Positions 53,084 to 62,319 are shown, counted from the stretch's first letter. The stretch is 64,000 nt of DNA from Rhodopirellula halodulae (GCF_020966775.1 NZ_JAJKFV010000029.1:117001-181000); one strand, 5' to 3'. Notes: generated from the sequence alone by a model not told the origin. Translations and numbers: made by a program.

Positions 53084-55633
53084 TTGGATCCGCTGATCCC
53101 CGCACACCTCATTGAGCGTCGACGGTGGCTGGTTGCCCCCGATGAAACCAATCACCCGCCGGGTGAGATGGTGTTGTATTGGATGCACAATGCACTGCGG
53201 GGTCACGAGAACCCAGCGTTGGATGTCGCGATCTCGATTGCGCACCACGCCGGCTTGCCGTTGCTGGTGTATCACGGTTTGTCGGAGAAGTATCCGTACG
53301 CGTCGGACCGTCACCATGCCTTCATTCTGCAAGGTGCTCGAGATGTCCAGCGTGAATTGGCGGAACGCGGAATCAGCTACGCGTTCCACTTGGAACGACA
53401 AGGCAATCGCGGCCCGCACTTGCGTGATCTCTGTCGCCGAGCGGCGGTTTTGGTCAGTGAAGAAATGCCCGTTGCCCCCATCACGTGTTGGACCGAACGG
53501 CTGCGAAGTTTGGTGACCACGCCAATCGTTCTAGTCGACACAAATTGCGTGGTGCCGTCGCAAACGGTGGAAACGGTACGGACGAAAGCGTTTGAGTTTC
53601 GACGCGCGATTCAACCCGCCTTGTCGGATCGATTGCAGAAGCCTTACACCGAACTGCCCTCAAATTTGAAGGCTGCTGAGTTCCGAGGTGAGCTGGGGTT
53701 TGAGCCGATTGATTTGCAAGACACCTGTTTGTCGCGACTCATTCGTCAGTGCAAGATCGATCATTCGGTCGGACCGGTTGCTGACACGCCCGGTGGAACG
53801 CGTGCAGGATATGATCGCTGGCAGCGGTATCGTGATTCGTCTTTGAAAGCGTACTCTCTGCGCCGAAACCATGCGGACGACCCACAAGGTGTCAGCCGCA
53901 TGAGTGGGTACCTCCACTATGGGATGGTCAGCCCGTTTCGAATCGCCCGCGAAGCTGCCAGCCTAGGTGCGAGAAAGTTCGTGGATGAGTTGGTGGTTTG
54001 GCGAGAGATGGTTTTCCGATTTTGTCTGGAGCACTCGGACGAACTGGACACGATGTCCGCATTGCCACAATGGGCGCAGGATACCCTTGCGGATCACGCC
54101 GCTGATCCTCGTGGTGAGACGTTGGATTGGGAGGCTCTGGCGAGAGGTCGTTCGTCACACGATTTGTGGAATTTGGCTCAGCAGAGTCTGTTGCGACACG
54201 GCGAACTTCATAACAACTTGCGGATGACCTGGGGCAAAGCGTTCTTGTCGCTCACCTCATCGCCGTCTCATGCGTTGGCACAGTGCATTGATCTGAATCA
54301 TCGCTACGCGATTGATGGACGCAGTCCGGTGAGTTACAGCGGAATCCTTTGGAGCTTTGGTCAATTTGATCGCCCGTTCGAACCAGAACAGCCCGTCTAC
54401 GGCAGCGTGCGCCCACGGTTGGTCAATCGTCACGAAGCTCGTTTGGATGTTCAGCAGTTTGTAGAGTGGGTGCATCGTCCCATCGCGAAAAATTTGCCGC
54501 GGGTTGCGATCGTTGGTGCCGGTTTGGCTGGACTGATCGCTGCCCGAACTTTGTCGGACCACGGGTTAGACGTTCAGATATTTGAAAAATCACGTGGCGT
54601 CGGTGGCCGCATGGCGACTCGTCGGACTCCGAACGGATCGTCGTTTGATCATGGGGCACAGTACTTCACTGTTCGGGATGATCGGTTTGCCCGTTATGTG
54701 CGAAGTTGGATCCAAAGAGGTTTGGTCGAACCTTGGATGCAAACCGTTGTCGAGTTGCAGCCGGGAGGGAAGGTGGCGGAGGAGAAGACTCGAACGCCTC
54801 GCTACGTGGGTGTGCCGGGAATGAACGCCATCGGAAAACACCTCGCCGCAGACTTGCATGTCGAGTTGCAAACCAAGGTCCGTGCGATTGTTCCGGATCA
54901 AGGAGGCTGGCGCATTGAAGCGGATCGGATGGGCATGGATCAGGTGGATGCTTCAACCGACGCAACGAACAATCTCGATTCCGATGAGTGGGGGCGGTTT
55001 GATCTCGTCATTCTGAATTGCCCGCCATCGCAAGCCGTATCGTTTCTGGATGACAATTCAGAAATCGCACGTGTTGCTTCCGCTGTTGAGATGAAGCCGT
55101 GTTGGTCTGCCATGTTGCACTGCGAAGGGCTGAACGATTTGCCTTTCGCGGGAGCCTTTATCAATGAAGGACCACTTTCATGGATTGCTCGCAACGACGC
55201 CAAGCCGGGGCGTGCGGATGGTTCCAACGATGAAATTACAACGGAAGCAGCGAGTCGCTGGGTATTGCACGCATCCGCGGAATGGTCGCGTGAACACTTG
55301 GAGCGATCCTCTGAGTGGGTGTTGGAGCAGTTGACTCACGCTCTTGAAATGGCCACCGGCAAACGTGTTTCTCGAATCATCGAGTCGCAAGCCCATCGTT
55401 GGCGATTCGCCAATCCATCGGCGCCGCTGGAGCAAGAGTGCTTGTGGGACGCAGCGAGCGGAATCGGTGTGTGCGGTGATTGGTGTGGTGGACCGCGAGT
55501 GGAAGGTGCCTTCCTAAGTGGAATGGCGATGGCCGGTGAAATCTTGCGTCATGCGACCATCGACCGTGCGGCGCCGGTCGTTACTTTGGCAGAACGAGAG
55601 ACTACGCCGAAGCGAACAGTCGACGCGGTGTAG
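53084..55633 (+). CDS. Photolyase (class II-like) fused to renalase-like FAD oxidoreductase
   Basis: 849 residues. Residues about 1-465 match a cryptochrome/photolyase: GEMVLYWMHNALRGHENPAL at the N-terminus, SGYLHYGMVSPF, LLRHGELHNNLRMTWGK (class II-like), then RYAIDGRSPVSYSGILWSFG and FDRPF. This part should bind FAD and repair pyrimidine dimers with light. From about 470 a second enzyme starts: RVAIVGAGLAGLIAARTL (FAD GxGxxG), GVGGRMATRR and FDHGAQYFTVRDDRFARYV, typical of renalase-like amine oxidases, ending GDWCGGPRVEGAFLSG. The TTG at 53084 has GGAG upstream. It follows hpnE by 88 bases, and its 3' end overlaps fliO tail to tail by 32 bases. The function of the fused oxidoreductase is unknown. 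Confidence 0.85.
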   Translation: MDPLIPAHLIERRRWLVAPDETNHPPGEMVLYWMHNALRGHENPALDVAISIAHHAGLPLLVYHGLSEKYPYASDRHHAFILQGARDVQRELAERGISYAFHLERQGNRGPHLRDLCRRAAVLVSEEMPVAPITCWTERLRSLVTTPIVLVDTNCVVPSQTVETVRTKAFEFRRAIQPALSDRLQKPYTELPSNLKAAEFRGELGFEPIDLQDTCLSRLIRQCKIDHSVGPVADTPGGTRAGYDRWQRYRDSSLKAYSLRRNHADDPQGVSRMSGYLHYGMVSPFRIAREAASLGARKFVDELVVWREMVFRFCLEHSDELDTMSALPQWAQDTLADHAADPRGETLDWEALARGRSSHDLWNLAQQSLLRHGELHNNLRMTWGKAFLSLTSSPSHALAQCIDLNHRYAIDGRSPVSYSGILWSFGQFDRPFEPEQPVYGSVRPRLVNRHEARLDVQQFVEWVHRPIAKNLPRVAIVGAGLAGLIAARTLSDHGLDVQIFEKSRGVGGRMATRRTPNGSSFDHGAQYFTVRDDRFARYVRSWIQRGLVEPWMQTVVELQPGGKVAEEKTRTPRYVGVPGMNAIGKHLAADLHVELQTKVRAIVPDQGGWRIEADRMGMDQVDASTDATNNLDSDEWGRFDLVILNCPPSQAVSFLDDNSEIARVASAVEMKPCWSAMLHCEGLNDLPFAGAFINEGPLSWIARNDAKPGRADGSNDEITTEAASRWVLHASAEWSREHLERSSEWVLEQLTHALEMATGKRVSRIIESQAHRWRFANPSAPLEQECLWDAASGIGVCGDWCGGPRVEGAFLSGMAMAGEILRHATIDRAAPVVTLAERETTPKRTVDAV

Positions 55634-56339
55634 CTTGTTGTGGCGCCGGTTGGCTTGGACGCTCCACGAAGCCAGATGCCACCGGTTCGCGTTCGATTTG
55701 GCGCATCGTTTGTTCGAACACTTCGCGAGCTTCGGAACTGCAACTCGCCACCAATTCGCGAACTTCGTCTGGATCCGTCACCTCGGTGATCGGCGTGACT
55801 CCGTTGGAAGTTTGGCTGAGCACCAACACGCGCCGGCCGCATTTCACGAGCAATAATTTTGTACGTGGGTCGAGCATTGTGTGCCCGAGTGGACTGAGAG
55901 TGCTCGCTGACAAGGGTTTGGAAGCAGCGGTGCCGCCACCAAAGCGTCGGCTCACCCAAACCAGCCCACAGAACAACGCCAAAACGATTGCGAGACTGGA
56001 GCCAACTGTGACGAGCGGGCCAATCGTTTTCGAGCGACTGGGTTCCCGGTCGGGATTGAACTCGAGACCATCCCTTTGTTGTTCTTCTGCCAATTGATAC
56101 GCGGACGCGGTGGTTTCACCTTGCGATGGCGAATGTGTCGTCGCAGAAAGCGTTGGGAAGCCTCGACCGATCACTCGGGGTGAGTTGTCAGTTTCGACTT
56201 TTGGGATCGGAGTTGATGTCGCGAAAGGTTGGTCGGCGGCAACGCCAGAAAATGGCAGCACCATCAAGACGGCTAGGATCCAGAAGAGTCGTTGCGAAGC
56301 GACGACTCGCGTTGGATTTTGCAATGAACTTGCCATCAT
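55602..56339 (-). CDS. fliO: Flagellar biosynthesis protein FliO
   Basis: The 245-residue protein has a signal-like N-terminus (LFWILAVLMVLPFSGVAAD), a long variable periplasmic part and a transmembrane segment (TVGSSLAIVLALFCGLVWVSRRFG). The cytoplasmic FliO domain follows: PLGHTMLDPRTKLLLVKCGRRVLVLSQTSNGVTPITEV. FliO assists FliP ring assembly in the flagellar export gate. The ATG at 56337-56339 shares one base with the fliN stop (TGATG). Its 3' end overlaps the photolyase fusion gene. Confidence 0.85.
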   Translation of the reverse strand: MMASSLQNPTRVVASQRLFWILAVLMVLPFSGVAADQPFATSTPIPKVETDNSPRVIGRGFPTLSATTHSPSQGETTASAYQLAEEQQRDGLEFNPDREPSRSKTIGPLVTVGSSLAIVLALFCGLVWVSRRFGGGTAASKPLSASTLSPLGHTMLDPRTKLLLVKCGRRVLVLSQTSNGVTPITEVTDPDEVRELVASCSSEAREVFEQTMRQIEREPVASGFVERPSQPAPQQATPRRLFASA

Positions 56340-56758
56340 CACGCTCCCACCAATTCGGTCACTCGAACGCAGAAGTTGTCATTCATCACCAGAACTTCGC
56401 CGCGAGCGATAAGGCGGCCATTGACGTAGATGTCGACCGGGTCACCTGCCAACTTGTCGAGAGCGACAACGCTGCCCGATCGAAGGCGGAGGACTTCTTC
56501 GAGTTTCATCTCAGTTCGGCCAAGCTCGATACGAAGATCCATTTCCACTTCGCCGAGCAGATCGACGTCGTGTGATGCTTCATTGGCTGAACCGGGCGAA
56601 AGATCACCCAAGGCGAACGGACGTGGGACATCGCGTTGCGAGTTGTCTTTGTCGCCGGTGGCGGCTGCGAGCGATTGCGATGCTTCGTTGAGCAACGCCT
56701 CGATGTCGTCGGTGTTGAGCTGTTCGCTAGAGTCGGTTTGATTCTCGGTTTCGCTCAC
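56339..56758 (-). CDS. fliN: Flagellar motor switch protein FliN
   Basis: The 139-residue protein has a variable acidic N-terminus and the C-terminal SpoA domain: [50 protein letters not shown]. This pattern is diagnostic of FliN in the switch C-ring. It starts at a GTG (56756-56758) with GGAG nine bases upstream. It lies downstream of fliL and overlaps fliO by one base. Confidence 0.92.
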   Translation of the reverse strand: MSETENQTDSSEQLNTDDIEALLNEASQSLAAATGDKDNSQRDVPRPFALGDLSPGSANEASHDVDLLGEVEMDLRIELGRTEMKLEEVLRLRSGSVVALDKLAGDPVDIYVNGRLIARGEVLVMNDNFCVRVTELVGA

Positions 56759-56774
56759 GACCGTCCACTCCGTG

Positions 56775-57332
56775 TTACTCCTCGATCAGCTGGAATTCCT
56801 GAAAACCGATTCCCAGCAGCAGATCTTCATCCAGAAGATGGTTACATGTCGTCAAAATTCTTCGCTGGAGCAAGCCCAATTGGTTGTCGGTGAGCTCCTG
56901 CAGCTCGCTATTTCGGATTTTCATCCGAATCGCGTGGCGAAGTCGGCCATTTTTGTCGTCGAACTCCTTCGTCATTTTTTCGACGTTTTTCTTCCGGATG
57001 ATCCCGTAGAGCTTCAGTTCCACCCGAAAAGTTCGCTCGGTTTCGATGGGACTGAATGTCTCGCCAAACGCACCTAAATCGAACTCGACCTCTCGGTTTT
57101 CATCGGTCAATTCCTGTTCGGCTTGCTCGGCGCCCTCTTGGACGGACTGGATCAATTCGGCTTCCGCCAAAGCGCTAACTTGTTCCGCACTTGGGACGAG
57201 AAAGAAGAACATCCCGGTTTCTAGAACCACCACCATGCCAACGAACATCACGATCAAACCGGTATTGCTACGCGGTTTGTTCGGTGCTTCGTCGGTTGGT
57301 TGAGTTTCTTCAGTGGTGTTTTCGTCGGCCAT
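56775..57332 (-). CDS. fliL: Flagellar basal-body-associated protein FliL
   Basis: The 185-residue protein has a short cytoplasmic tail, one transmembrane helix ([22 protein letters not shown]) and a periplasmic FliL domain ([31 protein letters not shown] ... [40 protein letters not shown]). FliL surrounds and supports stators. It lies nine bases after the motB stop. Confidence 0.88.
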   Translation of the reverse strand: MADENTTEETQPTDEAPNKPRSNTGLIVMFVGMVVVLETGMFFFLVPSAEQVSALAEAELIQSVQEGAEQAEQELTDENREVEFDLGAFGETFSPIETERTFRVELKLYGIIRKKNVEKMTKEFDDKNGRLRHAIRMKIRNSELQELTDNQLGLLQRRILTTCNHLLDEDLLLGIGFQEFQLIEE

Positions 57333-57341
57333 CGGATCGGT

Positions 57342-58097
57342 CTAAGCCTGAGGTCGTCGGTCTTTCGAATCGGAATCGGAGGTGCCTTTGGGGTCCTCCA
57401 CTGTTTCATCGAGCAAGAACACTTCGACACGCGAGTCGTTACCGAATTTGGTGATCGTCGCGTTTCGAGTGATTGGTTCGGTTGCTTCGGCGGAAGACAC
57501 CCGGAAACGCTCGGCGGAGATGCCTTGCTGTGAAACTAGATAGCGTTTCACGGCGGCAGCTCGACGAATCGCGAGTAGCATGGCTTCGTCCGTGCCCGCC
57601 GTACGGGCTGCAAACTCAGCCGAAACGTGACCACGAACTTCGATGCGTTGTGGTTTGCCTCGCAGTTGTTTCGCGGTTTCTTCCAGGATGCGTTGGTTAT
57701 TGGGTGTCAGCAGATCGCTCCCCACTTCGAAAAACACCACGCTGCCGACCGCGGTCATGTGACCGGGACGAACGATGCGCACATGTTGTTCCTCACCCAC
57801 GGGAGCCTTTTCAGGCACACCACCTTTGGCCGTGTCCTTTTTCTTGGCTCGACCGGTGGTGGAGAGCACTGAAAACTCCATGGAACGCGGTTTCGCGTCT
57901 CCGGGAGCCAACGATTCCAGTGTGCGTTTGTAACCAAACTGTTGCTGCATCGAGTCCACGAGGGCTTGGTACGTTTCTTCTTCTTTGATCTCGCTGAGCG
58001 AGACCAACATGATGAAGAACGTCAGCAGCAGGCTCATCATGTCGCCGAATGTGACAACCCACTCGGGGATGCCCATTTCTTCTGGTTCTTCATCCAT
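57342..58097 (-). CDS. motB: Flagellar stator protein MotB
   Basis: The 251-residue protein has the single N-terminal helix with the proton/sodium-binding aspartate in TFGDMMSLLLTFFIMLVSLSE (Asp19), a plug region, and a C-terminal OmpA-like peptidoglycan-binding domain (KQLRGKPQRIEVRGHVSAEF ... RRAAAVKRYLVSQQGI). The ATG shares one base with the motA stop (TAATG), so stator subunits are made together. Confidence 0.93.
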   Translation of the reverse strand: MDEEPEEMGIPEWVVTFGDMMSLLLTFFIMLVSLSEIKEEETYQALVDSMQQQFGYKRTLESLAPGDAKPRSMEFSVLSTTGRAKKKDTAKGGVPEKAPVGEEQHVRIVRPGHMTAVGSVVFFEVGSDLLTPNNQRILEETAKQLRGKPQRIEVRGHVSAEFAARTAGTDEAMLLAIRRAAAVKRYLVSQQGISAERFRVSSAEATEPITRNATITKFGNDSRVEVFLLDETVEDPKGTSDSDSKDRRPQA

Positions 58098-58858
58098 TAC
58101 TGCAGCTCTCGTTGTTTCGCGGGCAGATACGTTTGCAGTTTCTGGTCAATCGCCCGTGGGCTTTCCCCAGACTGAATCGCCATCACGCCGCGAATAGCAA
58201 TTTCCATGCTCAGTTGTTCGTTGCGGCTCATCAGTCCAAGCTTCTCTGCAAAGGGACTGAAGAACACATTGGCCACAATGGCCCCGTACAGCGTGGTGAT
58301 CAGTGCCACGGCCATCCCGGCACCAATCCCGGATGGATCGGACATGTCTTGAAGCATCATGATCAGACCCATCAGGGTCCCGATCATTCCGTAGGCCGGT
58401 GCAAATCGTCCCAATTGGTCCATGATGGATTTGCCTTCGCGGTGACGCATCACCATGCCGGCGACTTCCGTGCGAAGGACCTCTTCCACGATTTCGGGGG
58501 CGGTGCCGTCGACCGCCATTTGCAAGCCGGTCTTCACCAGAGCATTGTCGATCTCGCTGATCTTGGATTCCAACGCTAGTAGGCCATCGCGACGTGCTAC
58601 CTCGGCCAGTTCGACGATGGATTTGATCAGTGCTAAGCGGTTCTCGCCTTTGTTCAGCAGAACCTTCAATGCAATGACGGGGCTCTTCAGGATCGAGCCC
58701 ATCGGGAAGCAGATCAATGCGGCCGCGAATGCGCCCCCGACCACCACCAGTCCCGACGGAATGTCGATGAAGGCGGAGAACGGAGCGCTACCAAGCAGAA
58801 TGGATACGAGGATCAGGCCGATCGCGAAAATCAAACCGAGAAGGCTGGCAATGTCCAT
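58097..58858 (-). CDS. motA: Flagellar stator protein MotA (MotA/PomA family)
   Basis: The 253-residue protein has four hydrophobic segments, the cytoplasmic loop LAEVARRDGLLALE with Arg89/Arg90 and Glu97 (rotor contact), and Pro154 in FAPAYGMIGTLMGLIMML, the conserved pore proline. The short length is typical of the PomA/MotA type without long loops. The coupling ion cannot be told from sequence alone. Confidence 0.93.
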   Translation of the reverse strand: MDIASLLGLIFAIGLILVSILLGSAPFSAFIDIPSGLVVVGGAFAAALICFPMGSILKSPVIALKVLLNKGENRLALIKSIVELAEVARRDGLLALESKISEIDNALVKTGLQMAVDGTAPEIVEEVLRTEVAGMVMRHREGKSIMDQLGRFAPAYGMIGTLMGLIMMLQDMSDPSGIGAGMAVALITTLYGAIVANVFFSPFAEKLGLMSRNEQLSMEIAIRGVMAIQSGESPRAIDQKLQTYLPAKQRELQ

Positions 58859-58876
58859 GGAAGTGCTGTCTTGGAA

Positions 58877-59122
58877 CTAGTTGGCGGTTGGCGAATGGGA
58901 GGCGGTGGTTTGCAAATCGATCGCTGGTGGCACCGCAGGCAACATGTGTTTGCGCTGCTGATACTCAATCGATCGATCCACCACGTCGTCCATGGATTCC
59001 TTGACTGCCAAACGTTCCCCATTGGTCAGCGTGACAAACGTGTCGCCACGTCGTTCGACGTAACGAATCAATTCGGCGTTGAGGACGAATGGTTCTCCGT
59101 CGAGCCGAGTGAGCTTGATCAT
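58877..59122 (-). CDS. flbD: Flagellar protein FlbD-like
   Basis: The 81-residue protein opens MIKLTRLDGEPFVLNAELIR, the FlbD family signature, and continues with GERLAVKESMDDVVDRSIEYQQR. This small protein is regularly found directly before motA in flagellar operons of many phyla; its exact role is unclear. The ATG at 59120-59122 matches the family start; a GTG three codons upstream is less likely. The stop is 18 bases from motA, so it leads the operon. Confidence 0.88.
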   Translation of the reverse strand: MIKLTRLDGEPFVLNAELIRYVERRGDTFVTLTNGERLAVKESMDDVVDRSIEYQQRKHMLPAVPPAIDLQTTASHSPTAN

Positions 59123-59545
59123 GTTGGACACACCCCGTGTTTGACAGGATCACCGCAATGAAAGGAAAGGTGATCTGCTGAAAGGTAGGTCACAGTGAGC
59201 GACAGGCGATGTTCACGCGGTGATTCTTGGGGTGTTTTGGCAACATGCCTGCACAAACCGGATAATCGGCACTCCCGTTCGCGATGAGGTACTGGCGAGA
59301 TGGGGCAAGGCCCTTCGCATAGGCGATGTTTCCGTCATCTCCGAAGAGTCAGACGCTTGGAACAACCGCCGATTGGGATCGTTGCCATCCCGAGCGAGAG
59401 AGTTTAGAGAGTTTGTTGTGTGTGAACGTTGCGGTCCAATGAAGAGGCTTGCTTCCAAGCAGGCAAAAAGAAAGCCGCGAAAGCCGATGGCTTTCGCGGC
59501 TGAAGTTGTTGGTTGCATCGCTAGGGATGCATGAAATGCTTGCGT
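59123..59545. other. Intergenic region between flbD and the aldehyde dehydrogenase gene
   Basis: The 423-base region lies between two minus-strand operons. It holds the terminator of the aldehyde dehydrogenase gene at 59474-59502 and should contain the flagellar operon promoter nearer 59123. I found no convincing flagellar sigma site on the minus strand and no gene. Confidence 0.55.
59474..59502 (-). terminator. Rho-independent terminator after the aldehyde dehydrogenase gene
   Basis: AGCCGCGAAAGCC (59474-59486) pairs perfectly over 13 bases with GGCTTTCGCGGCT (59490-59502) around a GAT loop. On the minus strand it is followed by TTTCTTTTTG. It lies 44 bases after the stop at 59546. Confidence 0.9.
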
Positions 59546-60985
59546 TCAGACGTTTGCTGCGGCAGGCATGGGCGCAATCTGGTAGGCACGGTTTGCAAAG
59601 AGGAACTCAATGATGTTTCCTTCGTGAGGTTGCAACCAATTCAGTCGGTTCGTTGGCAAGGGGCCGATGTTCAACCGATCGATGTCGACGCAACGCGAAG
59701 CATCTTGGATGAACTTCTCGTCAGAAGTGATGACGGTTCCGACGAGTGTTGTGCCGATACGTGAGAGCATTTGTTCTTGTGGGCATTCCACCACGCTCAC
59801 GAATGGGAACATGTACTCTTTCGAAGCCACGCCACGATCGGGCGAGTCCGCGTGAACGACCATCGGACGCAGATAGGCACAATGCTCACGTTCGATCAGC
59901 TTTTCACCGTACTCAGCGGTCATGTCGGTCACGCCGCTTTCCGCTAGGTCTTGTTGCACCATGGCGTGCGTGCCCGTTGCCATGGCGGGTACGGTGAATG
60001 CGGCCAGTTGTGCATCCGGATCGCTTGGTGGGCGAACATCGACTGGGCCAATTCGCTCGGCGATGGCGGCTGCGATTTCTTTTGTGTGGCGGCTGGCCCA
60101 AATCCCTGAGCAATTGATGCAGCTGCGGCCTGAGTTGCTCAACACGCTTTCCACCATCACGTCCAAGAACATTTCCCAGTCATCGACGATGTCATCGCCC
60201 AACAGGATCTTGGAGAACCCAGGTCCGTGCGGTTGAACCTTCGGATTTCCGGCATGTTGCGCGACGGTTTGTGCACTTCCGAAGATCATGCTGCGAGCTG
60301 TTTTCGCCATGATGGCTCCCCCGGCATCGTGCCCGCCGGGATACAGTCCGAACGCAGCCGATGGTACGCCCGCTTCGATGAAAGCGGACACCATGCGGTA
60401 GGGCGTCCATGGTTCCTGCGAACCGGGCTTCAGGGCCAAACCAATCTGCATCGGAATCGCGGGCAGCCACAATGTGTGCACACCTGGCGAATTGTTCGGC
60501 AGAATTGCACCGAGGATGGGTGTCTGAGCTTGGTAGCTGACGGTGACCCCGCGACCCTCTTCGCCGTACCCATTGGAGAGAATGGACAGGTCCAATCCGC
60601 GTGTCAGGCAATCAAGGATCTGTTCCATGTTGCTAAGCACGAAACTATTCTTGGTCATGTTGGACCGGCACATGTGTTCGGGAAGTCCCGTGCTGGCCGA
60701 TTGCTGATGAATGAAGTCATCAACGGTTTGTTGGGAATCGCCAACGGGGAGCGTTTCCTTTTCAAACAACTCTGCCGCTTTGCGACACATCTGCAATAGT
60801 TCGTTGGTAGGAACTTCTAGCAAGGCTTCGCGGGCTTTGTGAGCCACACGCATATCTCGGCCAACGATGCCGCCGCCAACGGTGCCAATGCGGGCAATGG
60901 GTTCGCCGGTATCGAAGTGAACGACATCATTGAAATCAAGGGAGTCGTATTGCTTTCCCCAACGAAGTGGATTCAGTGTGATCAT
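59546..60985 (-). CDS. Aldehyde dehydrogenase family protein (EhpG/LuxC-like acyl reductase)
   Basis: The 479-residue protein has ALDH-fold features: PNNSPG (164-169), KPGSQEPWTP with Lys186, and the catalytic cysteine Cys289 in SNSGRSCINCSGIW. The start MITLNPLRWGKQYDSL (ATG 60983-60985) is preferred; the longer frame adds non-family sequence. It lies 58 bases after an acyl-adenylating enzyme gene. Paired enzymes of this kind reduce a carboxylic acid by activation and hydride transfer, as in LuxE/LuxC or, as I recall, EhpF/EhpG of phenazine biosynthesis. The substrate here is unknown. Confidence 0.82.
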   Translation of the reverse strand: MITLNPLRWGKQYDSLDFNDVVHFDTGEPIARIGTVGGGIVGRDMRVAHKAREALLEVPTNELLQMCRKAAELFEKETLPVGDSQQTVDDFIHQQSASTGLPEHMCRSNMTKNSFVLSNMEQILDCLTRGLDLSILSNGYGEEGRGVTVSYQAQTPILGAILPNNSPGVHTLWLPAIPMQIGLALKPGSQEPWTPYRMVSAFIEAGVPSAAFGLYPGGHDAGGAIMAKTARSMIFGSAQTVAQHAGNPKVQPHGPGFSKILLGDDIVDDWEMFLDVMVESVLSNSGRSCINCSGIWASRHTKEIAAAIAERIGPVDVRPPSDPDAQLAAFTVPAMATGTHAMVQQDLAESGVTDMTAEYGEKLIEREHCAYLRPMVVHADSPDRGVASKEYMFPFVSVVECPQEQMLSRIGTTLVGTVITSDEKFIQDASRCVDIDRLNIGPLPTNRLNWLQPHEGNIIEFLFANRAYQIAPMPAAANV

Positions 60986-61043
60986 GGAAATTGTATGTTC
61001 TTGGAAGTTTGAGCCTGTGTGATGGAGCGGACGCGTTTGGCGA

Positions 61044-62186
61044 TCAGTAGACGCCAACCGTGGTGGCGCTGGCCAGTTCGTGGAACGGTCGCACGCCGCT
61101 GACTCCATCCCAGGGATAGGTCTCAAACGGTTGTTCGCGTTCGCCTTCGTCTCTTTCCATAAATCCCGGAACGAAGAATTCATCCGTCAGGGTGTAGAGT
61201 TTCACCCGCCCTGTTTCCCCGTAGCCAACTTTGACGTTGTAGTCGTCGAACTGGACGACCTCGGTGACGGCTCGTGGTTGCGGTGCGTAATAACTGATTT
61301 TGTAACCGTCCGCAGCGGAGATTGGTTTGCTGCAGGCGAGGCCCATGAGCGTGTTGCCGTAGGTCGGCGTCATGAAGACTCCCCCTTCTTCTGGCGGCCC
61401 GCCGAGCAGTTCCTCAACCGCGAAACGCGTCCACTGTGGAGTGAACTCGGTTCCGCCGGAGAAGATTCCTTTGATACCGACTTCGGCCAGCGAAGTTCCT
61501 TTTTCCTCCAAGGCATCGCCGAGGGATTCCAAAAGCTTCGGCGTCGCGAACATGCACTGCACATCGTGTCCCGCCGTCAGGATGGTCACTGCCTGATCGA
61601 TGCAGTGTTTCTTGTATTCTTCGAGGTGATCCATCCAGCCTTTCTTGATCAACTTGACCACCCAGCGTGGATCCAGATCGATGCAGAAGCAAATGCCACC
61701 GCGATGTTGGGCGAGATGTTCCACGGCCAATCGCAGGCGACGTGGACCGCTGGGGCCCAGCATCAACCAGTTCGCACCTTTGGGGAAATACTCATCCGGC
61801 AGCGTGTCGCTGAACAGTTCGTAGTCTTTCCAGTGATCCTCGATCACCATACGGCTCTTCGGGATTCCGGTTGTCCCACCCGTTTCAAAGACATAAACGG
61901 GCTTCTCGGCATGACCCTTGGGGACCCATCGTCGAATTGGACCGCCACGCAACCATTCATCCTCGAAGAGTGGAAACTTTTTGAGGTCATCGAAGGATTG
62001 AACATCTTTCAACGGGTCGAAGTTCAGTTCGGCCTTCTTCTCCAGCCAAAATGGTGACCCCGTGTCTTCACTGAAATGCCAATGGACGGTTTTCAAGGTG
62101 TGTTCATTGAGTTGATCGAGTGCTTGATCCGCGGCAGCTTGGACTTGGGGATCGATCGGGGCAGGAGTATCTCCAACAAGACTCAT
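61044..62186 (-). CDS. Acyl-adenylating enzyme, EhpF/LuxE-like (ANL superfamily)
   Basis: The 380-residue protein has the AMP-binding loop TGGTTGIPK (102-110) in YVFETGGTTGIPKSRMV. GIFSGGTEFTPQW, TPTYGNTLMG and GYGETGRVKLYTLTDEFFVP follow, which fit the short LuxE/PaaK-like adenylate-forming group. It would activate a carboxylate as an acyl-adenylate for the aldehyde dehydrogenase encoded next. Related planctomycete proteins are often labelled phenazine biosynthesis proteins; no phenazine genes are seen here. The ATG at 62184-62186 has GAGG upstream, and the longer frame to 62330 would run through the preceding terminator. Confidence 0.8.
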   Translation of the reverse strand: MSLVGDTPAPIDPQVQAAADQALDQLNEHTLKTVHWHFSEDTGSPFWLEKKAELNFDPLKDVQSFDDLKKFPLFEDEWLRGGPIRRWVPKGHAEKPVYVFETGGTTGIPKSRMVIEDHWKDYELFSDTLPDEYFPKGANWLMLGPSGPRRLRLAVEHLAQHRGGICFCIDLDPRWVVKLIKKGWMDHLEEYKKHCIDQAVTILTAGHDVQCMFATPKLLESLGDALEEKGTSLAEVGIKGIFSGGTEFTPQWTRFAVEELLGGPPEEGGVFMTPTYGNTLMGLACSKPISAADGYKISYYAPQPRAVTEVVQFDDYNVKVGYGETGRVKLYTLTDEFFVPGFMERDEGEREQPFETYPWDGVSGVRPFHELASATTVGVY

Positions 62187-62287
62187 GGTGGCCTCAGGTG
62201 GGAACGTGGCGAGAGGAGGGAAGGGAGGTGATGGAACACCAGCCATTATGCCAGAAAGGAAAGCGGACGACGATCGGCGCATAAAAA

Positions 62288-62319
62288 AAGGCCGCGGGAT
62301 GAGACGGTCCCGCGACCTT
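62288..62319 (-). terminator. Rho-independent terminator after the Gly-rich protein gene
   Basis: AAGGCCGCGGGA (62288-62299) pairs with TCCCGCGACCTT (62308-62319) with one mismatch. On the minus strand it is followed by TTTTTTTAT. It lies 26 bases after the stop of the gene at 62345 and separates it from the adenylating enzyme gene. Confidence 0.9.

Noticed and set aside
59239-59252. GG-N10-GC pattern like a sigma-54 promoter on the plus strand
   Set aside because: It points away from the flagellar operon towards the 3' end of a minus-strand gene, with no plus-strand gene downstream.
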